64,000 nt of DNA. It comes from Mytilus californianus (taxonomy: Eukaryota; Mollusca; Bivalvia; Mytilida; Mytilidae). The stretch spans positions 11,147,501-11,211,500 of the forward strand of contig NW_026262690.1 in the NCBI RefSeq assembly GCF_021869535.1. The letters are read 5' to 3'. A program made the position numbers and the translations under genes. Below are positions 27,401 to 39,400 of the stretch, piece after piece; the first letter of the stretch is position 1, and the number at the start of each line of letters is the position of its first letter. The notes under the pieces are model-generated. The model was not told the DNA's origin. It did not search any database and was given only the letters and a program-made list of their open reading frames with translations.

Positions 27401-30400
27401 ACACAAAAGATGAATAGGTCATCACAGGATCAAGTGTTATTGAAAGTTGGTAGTTTTTTAACTTTAAAGTTTGTCTTTCACATTTGCTGACTTGTTCTTG
27501 CATACCTTTTATTTACTTTTGCATTTTTATTATTATTATAGTCGAAATTTATAATTTTGAAATTTGTTACCCATTCCTATCAAAAATAAAATTTCTATGT
27601 AGCAAATCAACTTCATGCAGCGTTACATTTAAATGTTTTTGTATTTACTCAATTGATATTATTTTATAAATAGACATTTCTTTATTTTAAACAACTTAAA
27701 TACTTCCTGCGTGATCATATATCATTTTTAAGGACGCAGATAGTTATTTTTCAGTAAAGATGTTACTAGCAAAAACGTTAATAGCAACTAAAAATGGGCA
27801 GTCCGCAAATGACAATTTCTAACCCGTGAAAATGTTCAATGTCTTTTCTCTTGCATTATGAAATGATTTTTTGAAAAATATATGTATTTTATATAGGGAC
27901 ACGAATAGAGTGGACACAAATTCCTGTTGGTGCATATAACATTGAAATATCATTTGTATGGAACGATATGAAGCAGTATTATACAGGTAACATGTTAACC
28001 AACGGTGTCGTTTAGCTTAGCACTGCCGGAACAGTATATTCGTTTCTATCACATGTATTCATATATACAGTTTTGATTAAGCTGCAACATCTTGTACTGT
28101 TACACCACTGTCCCAGGTATTTTTCGTTTATTGTTTTGTATAGTGTGTTCTTGTGTTGTGCCGTTACTGCATTGTCCCAGATTAGGGGCGGGTGTCTGCC
28201 TTCAGATATGTTTAACCCTGCCACATTTTGTATGTGCCTGTTCCAAGTAAGGAGCCTGTAATACAGTGGTTGTCGTTTGTTGCTATATATCATATTTGTT
28301 TTCGTTTATTATTTTGTACATAAATCAGGCCGTTAGTTTTCTCGTTTGACATGTTTTACATTTGCCAACAGCGTACTATGCGATGTAAGTTTTCTCATTG
28401 TTGAAGGCCGTACAGTGACCAATGGTTGTTTGAACAAACCAAAGTAAATAAAGTACATAAAGGGCTCGGAATGAAAAATATGAACCAATCGAATGAGAAA
28501 ACCAACAGTCTATTCCGAAAGACGTTTTTTAGACATCGAATTTACCTTTAAGGTATTGAGGAAAACAAATCAAAAGATCATTTTGAGGAATAGAGTATCG
28601 TTTCATCATTTCAGAAATATTTACTGAAGAAGGGGATCCAATTATAACAAGCAGCATAGGCGGTGATTCAAGAATATTTCAAACTAAAGACAGTCCGGTC
28701 AGTTATGGCGGAACTCTGTGGCATAATGATGCTTATGTTGCGATAATGCATGCCGAAGGACCATTGACACATCCGGTGATAGTGAAGGTTTGTAAAATGA
28801 ATTGTTACACATTTATACAGGTGAACATTGAACAATAATGTTTATTTGTCACTCCTAGCATACTTGTATTTTGAACCCTTGAAATAAAACTGTGCAGTTC
28901 CGGGAGCATCAGGTGGCAGTGTCAGCTTTTAACATGTTCTTCAAATTCTATGAAAACAAAAATAAGGTTTTCCTTTCCCATTTTTATTTTTGATCAAAAC
29001 GTATAATTCCAAAAGGCTTGTCGAAATCATTCATGACACAAAAGTATTACGTGACAAAAATAAAACCGACAGAAACAGCACTTTCCTAATAATAAGTGTG
29101 TTATTCTGTTATAATTCTCCTGTGCATCTAAAACAGTAAATCGCATTTCTTTTTATAAACAGGTGTACAGTTTTGCATCGAACAGTAATACTGGAATGAA
29201 GTATGTTTATTCTGTGCCCATCACCAGTGAGTTTTATTAGCATAATTAACTACTGATGCATATCCTTCTATTTGTCTACTATCTGATATTTTACTCTTAA
29301 ATCGATTTATTGTGTCCTTGTACATATCTTAACAGATTAACAAAAGGCTTTTTTTCATATCAATTACTTACACCCAGTTATTTGCAATCGTCTTCGTTAT
29401 TGACGTCAGGTTGGATGTTGACAGCACAATTAATGCCGATATCAAAATCTAGATGAATTTATGAATCTGAAAGAATATAGTGTGATATTTTTTATTAGAT
29501 AGTTAACATAATGAGAAAGGAGAAGGCCTGGTAAGGGCTGATTTTGGCCTAAAATTAGAAGTTCATCTGATGAAAGATTTTTGACATTTTTCAAAACACA
29601 CTTAAGTGTCTTCTTCAGTCGATTCAATAAGTTTATGTAAAAGATTTGAACTGGTTTGGTCATTAAAGACGCCTTAATTCTAGCTTAGATATGAAAAACC
29701 TATCAAAATGCCACAAACGTCACTTTTCAGATGTTCTTTTTTTTTGTCTGAAATGGCAGCATTCGTGTCATGCTCAACCTTTATATATGTTATGTATCAT
29801 CATCAAATCCAACATATATTTAAATATTAAGACTGAACACACGTGCGGCCACTTCCATTTTTGACAAAAACCTTCTAAAAATAAGCACAAATGCTAAAAT
29901 TGTGAAGATTTCAGTGATTTTGCACGAATTAATCATGCTAGAACCTGACGCATGTGCAGTGTAATGTCAAAAAACAAGCCCATATTTATGTAACAAAAGT
30001 ATTTTTCTTTCCAATAAATAGCTAAAAAATTGAAAACAACACGTATTACATTTTTATCAAATTTTGGAAATACTATATTTTGGGGCCAAAAAGGGGTCTT
30101 ACCGGGTCTACTCCTTTGTATAATAAAGTTACAAATTATGCTAAAATTTATAAACACATAAATGTGTATTTATTATATCATCAGGAAAGCTACTTTTGTA
30201 ATTGAGGACTTTTTGCAACTGATTATATGCATGCATGCATGCATGCAGCTGTTATACTATAATTTAACTGTTAAACATAGGTTAAAGAAAGTATTGAAGT
30301 AAAACCTTTAATCTTTATTTTGAATATTTTATATATGTTTGATGCATTGAATTCTAGTATATAGATAAACCTTTTGTACGGCAAATGTAAAATGAAAAGA

Positions 30401-33400
30401 TGAAAATAAACAATGAATCGATCACAACTAGCAATATTTACTTACACCAGTAGAAAACACTCGTATATATGCCGGTTAATAAATTATTAAGAAACAAACG
30501 AAGTGCTGGTGGACTATGGCATGGTATTGGTTGCAAAAATTTGATATTTTTCATTTAAATGCAATATTTTTTTATTTGAATGGTATATTTTTTCATTTAA
30601 ATGCAATATTTTTTTATTCAGATGGTATAATTTTTCATTCAAATGGTATAATTTTTCATTCAAATGGTATAATTTTCGTTCAAATGCAATATTTTTTATT
30701 CAATTGGTATAGAATGTCATTTGAATGCAATATTTTTTATTCAATTGGTATAGTAGTTTGTTTATTTATATGCAATAATTGCATTATGGGAAATTCTTTG
30801 ACGTCATAAGGTCAAATTTGCAACAACGTTTGTGATTGGTCGGTAATTGTTTGGATTTCTCCCCTTTCTTTCTAAACTTGAGTGACCAAGAATTAAAAAA
30901 CGCGTCAGAATATCGCCCCTCTAACTAAATTTGGCGTTCGTGCGAGTTCGTGCACTGGCTGTTAATGTCAATAATGGCCAGGACGAGCAAAAAATGCGAG
31001 TGACAAGTAATAATAATTAATTTGACACACAACTTGTTCATGGATAGAAACAGATGCCTGCGTGCTTGGCAAAAACACCTCCAATGAAAAACTTTTCTGA
31101 AGAAACTCTCCTACAGTCTACACATTGAAATAAAAATAGGTTCAAATTTAGATATTTGTATAGAGATGAATATATATGCGAGTATTGGCAGTAATGGTTA
31201 TGGTGTGTGTGTGAGGGTAGGGGTTTCAGATCAAAAATCGTTTCTATAATTCTATATCTTTTAGTTTTTACCATTTCACTCTATTCTTTATCCTTTATTA
31301 TATTTGTCCTAAACATGTGTGACATATTTGCCACTGGACATAAGGCAACCAAAAGTCAATCAACGTATTCTGTATATTTCATCATTTCTTTATTATGTTA
31401 TCTATAGGTTTGGTCCCGCCCCTTATCTATTTTTTGCACATTAGGGACGACATCAAAAGTTCAATGTAGGATAAAAAAAACTTAATTTATATAGTTTTTT
31501 TCACTGACCCCCTAACCCCCCCCCCCCCCTCCCCCCCCCCCCCCCCTTCTTAACTTAATTTGGGAAAAATTGATTGACCAATAAGGATATACATAAAATC
31601 GATGTTAATTAAACAAAACTTGCAGCAATTTTGACCCCCCCCCCCCTCCCCCCGAAACTATTTGAATTAAATTTTTTATCCTTCATTGATTTTCTGATGT
31701 CGTCCATTATCCTCTCTATGTAAACCCAATGCATGTCCTGATAAATGGTGACTAATGCATAGCATCATATGTGGTTATTAAAACAAGAAACATATTCATA
31801 TTATAATAATAAATGTATGCTAGGACTTATAGATAGATGTCATTAGTCCCAGGTCATGTAATAAAGTAGGTCTTATAAAAATACAATAGAATTTTAATTT
31901 TGATGATTAAATATATGTTTATATATTTAATAATGCCATTTTTTTGGAAAAAAGGGTAGGGGCAAGGCATTTTTAAAACATATCAATGGGGCGCGTTTTG
32001 TTTTTTTTTGTTCTTCGGAAGTGAGCCAGAAGAAGTCCATTTCTGTTTTTTTTTTTTGCATTGGGAAGATCTTCTGGCTCTCTTCCACCTCTTCTTTTTT
32101 TGATAGGTTGACGGCAGAGGCACATAACAAACATGGCGTCGTTTAGTCTAAATGAAATTGATAAATTTATGAATGCAGATATATTAGAATGTGAGCTGTT
32201 TTATAAACGTTTTTATGGTATGACAGCCTTAGTAGGACATCCCTGTAGGACGATAAGCTGGATAAATATAAGAACTACACGGACAATAACAGTTAAGGGA
32301 CGATTATTTGATATTCTAGGGAAGGGATTTTGATTGATTGGTGTTTAACGCTACTTTCAACACTATTGGGCTATTCTGTGGTGGTCAGTTGAAATTTATA
32401 GATGAAGGATGGGGAAGGGAAGAGAGAGCATTATTATTCATTTCAATCTGTCGCTAATCATGCCTATTTTCAGCTCTTACCAGGCAACCATATTCATATA
32501 TGAAATCCTTCTGTCCCCCACCCCAACATAAAATAAATATCAAATGGTTTTCCTCTTATTTACCACAAGTTTAAATTGATTGATTGTTTGTTGCTAATTT
32601 TAACGCCCAGTGAAAACTATTTCATGCTTGTTCAGGAAAACACGAGTTTAGAAGTCACGTATATAATATAAAAATGAAGATATGAAATATGATTGCTAAT
32701 AAGGCAACTATCCACCGGAGTTCAAATATGAAGTGTATGTAAGCAATTATAGATAAGATAAGATAAAATAAGAAAAAATTATTTTCAGTCGGGTTACATG
32801 AAATACTACAAACATAAGCTCTGTAGAGCTTTTTGCCGTCATGTAGACAAATGCTTTTTTGTAGACAATCGTAAGGCCTTCAACAATGACAAAAACCTGA
32901 TACTGTAAAGTCGTCTATAAAAGGCCCGACATGAAAAGTGTGAACAATTCAAACGAAAAAACTAACAGCCAAATTATACATAACAAAACAATTTACAAAA
33001 TATCAAATATGAGTCGAGACAGGAAACAACGACAACCACTAAACTACAGGCTCCATCCCTGGGACAGGCAAATAAAGAATATGGCAGGGTGGATATAAAA
33101 ACGAAGATGTGGTATGAGTGCAAATGAGACAACTCTCCACAAGAGATCAAATGACACAGAAATCAACAGCTATAAATCACCGTACGGCCTTCGACAATAA
33201 GCAAAGCCTACACCGCATAGTCAGCTATAAAAGGCCCCGAAATCAAAAATGTAAAACAATTCAATCGAGAAAACTAACGGCCGAATTAATATACAAAAAA
33301 ATGAACGAAACACAAATATGTATAACAAAGCAACAAACGGCAACCACTGAATTACAGGCTCCTGACTTGGGACAAGCACATACATACAGAATGTGGCGGG

Positions 33401-36400
33401 GTTAAACATGTTAGCGGGATCCCAATCCTCCCCTAATCTGGGACAGCGGTGTAACAGTACAACAACATGTTTGTGAGCAACCCATCCCGAAGCTGGGACA
33501 GTGGTGTAACAGTACAATAAAATAACAACCTGCACAAATCAGCAAATTAACTCAAAAGATCGGTACGAGACACCCAAAAAAACTAACATTAAGACAATAG
33601 ACACAAAGCACCGACATAAGAGTATTTGCAATTACTGGAAGTTTGCTCAAACCTAATTACAACTGGTATTGAAATAAATCTTGTTCTCCCAGACTGAGTT
33701 ATCAATCAGTACACAACGCGCGGCAAAGGATTTATTAAAAAAAGAAAACAGTCTGAGAAACGTCTTGTTTACGTTGTATATAGATATAAGAAGATGTGGT
33801 ATGAGTGCCGATGAGACAACTCTCCGTCCAAGTCATAATTTGTAAATGTAAACCATTAAAGGTCAACGTACGGTCTTCAACACGGAGCCTTGGCTCAAAA
33901 CGAACAGCAAGCTATAAAGGGCCCCCAAAAAATTAGTAGTGTAAAACCATTCAAACGGGAAAACCAACAGTGTCTAATCTATTTAAAAAAAAACGATATA
34001 CTTGCATATAAATCCATATACAATGAAACGGTTTTTGAAAAGTGGACCGAACGTTTTGACCATCGATTAGATCAATCAGATCCAGAAGAAGACATTAGGA
34101 AATGTAATTCCGAGATTATTTATTTGTTCTATAGATATGGGTTAAAAGATGAAATATTTTTATTATTTCTGCTCCAAAGCTACAACAGATAGTGTGACAA
34201 CAAACAAAATGACAACAGCAGCACTGACAACCACTCCAATGACCACAACAACCGTCAAAACAACTGAGACAGCAACTGTTGCTATCGCAACAAATGATGG
34301 GGAAGATTCTACACAAGCACATATGACATTTGCCACAGAACCCATTGAAACAACAACCATAGAAAAGATAAATGATGTGACAACAGTAGAAGCAACAAAT
34401 ACAAACGCAACAACAGAAACAACACTTACTTTTAATTGTGAGTTTAGACAAGTATTAATTTCAGCAAATTTATATAGAATATCTTGTGTTCTTATCGATT
34501 GCAAAGCATGCATTATGCGACAGTAAGACTGACTCTTCCAAAAGCAAAATAGACATAAAAAAAACATATGATCTAGCTAGATTTTGCACATGACTTAATA
34601 GTTTTGGGTTATACCACCTTTGGTTCCCCTATTTGAGTCCATTTTGGTCATATAGCTACTCCCGTATTTATGTACTTTTACATCCCTGGCTTTCAAATCG
34701 GGATTGAGCATTCTAATGAAGGTAAATCATGAGAGGCGCATATAGTATTATTTTGTGTTAAGTTTTACTTTAATTATTACATATATAGTTCTAATAAAAT
34801 TATTACATGTATTTCTAATAAAATTATTACATATATATTTTTTCCAAGATCTGTAAATATAAAAAATGAATGCTTTGTTTGTACGAAATGAAATCAGGTG
34901 TTGATCAAATTTTTAGCTTTCACGCTTCATGCTAAATGTGATCGTCGCTTGCATTAATTTTGTGTAAATTTGAAAATAAACATATTCAATTCTATAATAC
35001 GTATGAATTTGAAATTTATGATACTACAGAGACAGGACACACCTAGATCGCTTCCCGTAATAGATCGACTCCATATGTCCACTTCTATAAATCTGACATT
35101 GATAATTTTTTTTTTATCATACTTCTGTCTTTGGTACTAACTTCTAGATGTAATTGCCTACCACTAGGTCCATGCAACTGCAGGTGGACGTCCGGTCTTC
35201 GAGTTTACTATCCACCTGAATGTATTTTTTTTAATTGCATGTTTTAAATGATGCATCCTTCAGGCAAATTTTCATTTTATAAACGATTTAATTTTTTTAT
35301 TAAACTATTGAAACAACTCTATTTAGCACATTTTGCATTGGTTAATCTTAATCGATCTAATTGGATTCTTTTGTTCAAAATTCAACCTTCCAAACTTGTG
35401 TTCTTCGGGATTTCCGGATGAAGATAACTTCAATTTGTGTATTTTGACAAAAGTTGGGTTTACTAACAAAGTAGCGTTATTTTTCATGTTTTTTATTTTC
35501 TTTCTAACTTTCAGAGAACCTATTAAAACATGTAGTTAGAACAGATTTAAAATCTATATTTCAATGAACTAAGAAGCTCTGGTTCAGTATACTTTTGAAG
35601 ATAGCTGCACTTTTTACAATCTTTACAAACTTCCGTATTTTTAAAAAGTATAAGATCTTTTTTTGATTACTGAAATTGAATCGTCGATCAAATTTGAGTC
35701 CGGAAAATTGCTCTTTAGCAGATCGGACATTTCATTTTTAACCCTTTCTCATTTTTTTGTCCATTATACAAACTCATGTAAGACATGCTCCATGAAAGTG
35801 AATTTGGTCCTAGTCATTATTTGCAATTACTGGAAGTTTGCTCAAACCTAATTACAACTGGTATTGAAATAAATCTTGTTCTCCCAGACTGAGTTATCAA
35901 TCAGTACACAACGCGCGGCAAAGGATTTATTAAAAAAAGAAAACAGTCTGAGAAACGTCTTGTTTACGTTGTATATAGATATAAGAAGATGTGGTATGAG
36001 TGTCGATGAGACAACTCTCCATCCAAGTCATAATTTGTAAATGTAAACCATTAAAGGTCAACGTACGGTCTTCAACACGGAGCCTTGGCTCAAAACGAAC
36101 AGCAAGCTATAAAGGGCCCCCAAAAAATTAGTAGTGTAAAACCATTCAAACGGGAAAACCAACAGTGTCTAATCTATTTAAAAAAAAACGATATACTTGC
36201 ATATAAATCCATATACAATGAAACGGTTTTTGAAAAGTGGACCGAACGTTTTGACCATCGAAATTTTGCAATAGAAATACTAGTTATGACCACAAGACTT
36301 TAACAGCCAGTGCAGGACTCGCACGAACGTTAGATTTAGTTAGAGGGGCGATATTCTGACGCATTTTTTAATTCTTGGTCACCCATGTTTAGAAAGAAAG

Positions 36401-39400
36401 GGGAGAAATCCAAACAATTTCCGACCAATCACAAACGTTGTTGCAAATTTGACCTTATGGCGTCAAAGAATTTCCCATAATGCAATTATTGCATATAAAT
36501 AAAAAACTACTATATCAATTGAATAAAAAATATTGCATTCAAATGACATTTTATACCTAATGAATAAAAACTATTGCATTTGAATAAAAATTATACCATT
36601 TGAATGAAAAATTATACCATTTGAATGAAAAATTATACCATTTGAATGAAAAATTATACCATTTGAATAAAAAATATTGCATTTAAATGAAAAAATATAC
36701 CATTCAAATAAAAAAATATTGCATTTAAATGAAGAAATATACCAATTAAATAAGAAATATTGCATTTAAATGAAAAATATCAAATTTTTGCAACCAATAC
36801 CATGCCATAGTGGACTGTAAGTTCCCATTGTTATCATTAGCTCAGTAGTATGTGCCTCTGACATGATTCAAAACATACCGTTCTTACATTGTTCGGTGGT
36901 AGATTTAGAAATAAAAGAGAAAATTAGGTTCTGATTCTTCATGACGTTGACTTTTGGTTGAATTCTGCATTTTTTACGGGTTCCTTTTTCCCTTTTTCTC
37001 AAATGGAGTATCTTTTAATTCAAAGCTTATGATGATATTATTTATCATTTTAACAAATAACTTCAAATCAGATCCAGAAGAAGACATTAGGAAATGTAAT
37101 TCCGAGATTATTTATTTGTTCTATAGATATGGGTTAAAAGATGAAATATTTTTATTATTTCTGCTCCAAAGCTACAACAGATAGTGTGACAACAAACAAA
37201 ATGACAACAGCAGCACTGACAACCACTCCAATGACCACAACAACCGTCAAAACAACTGAGACAGCAACTGTTGCTATCGCAACAAATGATGGGGAAGATT
37301 CTACACAAGCACATATGACATTTGCCACAGAACCCATTGAAACAACAACCATGGAAAAGATAAATGATGTGACAACAGTAGAAGCAACAAATACAAACGC
37401 AACAACAGAAACAACACTTACTTTTAATTGTGAGTTTAGACAAGTATTAATTTCAGCAAATTTATATAGAATATCTTGTGTTCTTATCGATTGCAAAGCA
37501 TGCATTATGCGACAGTAAGACTGACTCTTCCAAAAGCAAAATAGACATAAAAAAAACATATGATCTAGCTAGATTTTGCACATGACTTAATAGTTTTGGG
37601 TTATACCACCTTTGGTTCCCCTATTTGAGTCCATTTTGGTCATATAGCTACTCCCGTATTTATGTACTTTTACATCCCTGGCTTTCAAATCGGGATTGAG
37701 CATTCTAATGAAGGTAAATCATGAGAGGCGCATATAGTATTATTTTGTGTTAAGTTTTACTTTAATTATTACATATATAGTTCTAATAAAATTATTACAT
37801 GTATTTCTAATAAAATTATTACATATATATTTTTTCCAAGATCTGTAAATATAAAAAATGAATGCTTTGTTTGTACGAAATGAAATCAGGTGTTGATCAA
37901 ATTTTTAGCTTTCACGCTTCATGCTAAATGTGATCGTCGCTTGCATTAATTTTGTGTAAATTTGAAAATAAACATATTCAATTCTATAATACGTATGAAT
38001 TTGAAATTTATGATACTACAGAGACAGGACACACCTAGATCGCTTCCCGTAATAGATCGACTCCATATGTCCACTTCTATAAATCTGACATTGATAATTT
38101 TTTTTTTATCATACTTCTGTCTTTGGTACTAACTTCTAGATGTAATTGCCTACCACTAGGTCCATGCAACTGCAGGTGGACGTCCGGTCTTCGAGTTTAC
38201 TATCCACCTGAATGTATTTTTTTTAATTGCATGTTTTAAATGATGCATCCTTCAGGCAAATTTTCATTTTATAAACGATTTAATTTTTTTATTAAACTAT
38301 TGAAACAACTCTATTTAGCACATTTTGCATTGGTTAATCTTAATCGATCTAATTGGATTCTTTTGTTCAAAATTCAACCTTCCAAACTTGTGTTCTTCGG
38401 GATTTCCGGATGAAGATAACTTCAATTTGTGTATTTTGACAAAAGTTGGGTTTACTAACAAAGTAGCGTTATTTTTCATGTTTTTTATTTTCTTTCTAAC
38501 TTTCAGAGAACCTATTAAAACATGTAGTTCGAACAGATTTAAAATCTATATTTCAATGAACTTAGAAGCTCTGGTTCAGTATACTTTTGAAGATATCTGC
38601 ACTTTTTACAATCTTTACAAACTTCCGTATTTTTAAAAAGTATAAGATCTTTTTTTGATTACTGAAATTGAATCGTCGATCAAATTTGAGTCCGGAAAAT
38701 TGCTCTTTAGCAGATCGGACATTTCGTTTTTAACCCTTTCTCATTTTTTTGTCCATTATACAAACTCATGTAAGACATGCTCCATGAAAGTGAATTTGGT
38801 CCTAGTCATTGTGGGAAAAGATATCTATTTGAAAGGGACAGAGAGGAGTTATACTTAAATACTATCTAAACTTGTTCATATCCAATGCCTCTCTATCAGG
38901 AATATAAATAAAACAAATTTAGATAAATTAATTCATTGAATTGAGTTGCATTAATAGATAGACTTACTCCTAATATTACTTCTAACCAAACGTCAATGTA
39001 TGCATGTTGAATGCTTTATTTTTTATTGGGAGGGGCTCATTACTCTTCTGTCAGCTCTACTGGCTTACAAGCGTCGTGCAAATACTGATTGAGTTCATTG
39101 TAGTTTTGATGTCCGCCTTCGATTCGTAGCTAGTTTGTTGCATTTGACTGATCTCACTTTAATACTTATAAACAATCTTTGCTTTAAATTTCAAATCAGG
39201 TTTAACCCATAATATTGTTTAAGAAAATGCCTGTACCAAGTTTTTTTTTCGTTCTTTCCGTTGGTTGGTGGTTTTAAATGAATTTCCGATTTCTCAATTA
39301 ACCTTGGAGTCGGTGTTTTTAAATACTTTTTTGGACGATTACATTTTGATAATTTATTATAATTTTTCATTTTTGTCAGAGACCTTATTGAAACATGTAG

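Larger units (their letters stand above)
33624..35818 (+). repeat. Tandem duplication, unit 1 (2195 bp, internally deleted)
   Basis: Block A (33624-34066) recurs at 35819-36261 (offset 2195) and block B (34074-35818) recurs at 37066-38810 (offset 2992). In unit 2 an 804-bp block C separates A and B; here only 7 bp (34067-34073) stand between them. Unit 1 contains stalk exon copy 1. I count about 5-6 mismatches over 1745 bp of block B. Confidence 0.93.
35819..38810 (+). repeat. Tandem duplication, unit 2 (2992 bp, complete)
   Basis: Directly abuts unit 1: CCTAGTCATT at 35818 runs into the A start, while after 38810 the flank is GTGGGAAAAG. Order A (443 bp), C (36262-37065), B (1745 bp). The sum equals the B-to-B offset of 2992, which fits a simple head-to-tail duplication followed by loss of C from unit 1. 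Contains stalk exon copy 2. Confidence 0.93.

Noticed and set aside
29227-34179. Extra TSP1 exons after the spacer, as in many ADAMTS genes
   Set aside because: No W..W / CSxTCGxG pattern on the plus strand in this interval; it holds MITEs, a SINE part and interspersed repeats.
33890-34192. Frame starting MAQNEQQ that runs into the stalk exon
   Set aside because: The first part is interspersed-repeat sequence also found at 57928 and 60432; the join to the stalk region is accidental and ignores the splice acceptor at 34178-34179.
34116-34567. Cys-rich and Val-rich minus-strand frames (also at 37108-37559)
   Set aside because: They are the complement of the Thr (ACA/ACC) codons of the stalk exon. 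The sense frame fits splice phase, the antisense does not.
35507-35580. TTTCAG followed by AGAACCTATT, a possible exon in duplicated block B, and its echo at 39377
   Set aside because: The t left by the stalk exon plus AG gives TAG at once in both places, and no domain is seen.
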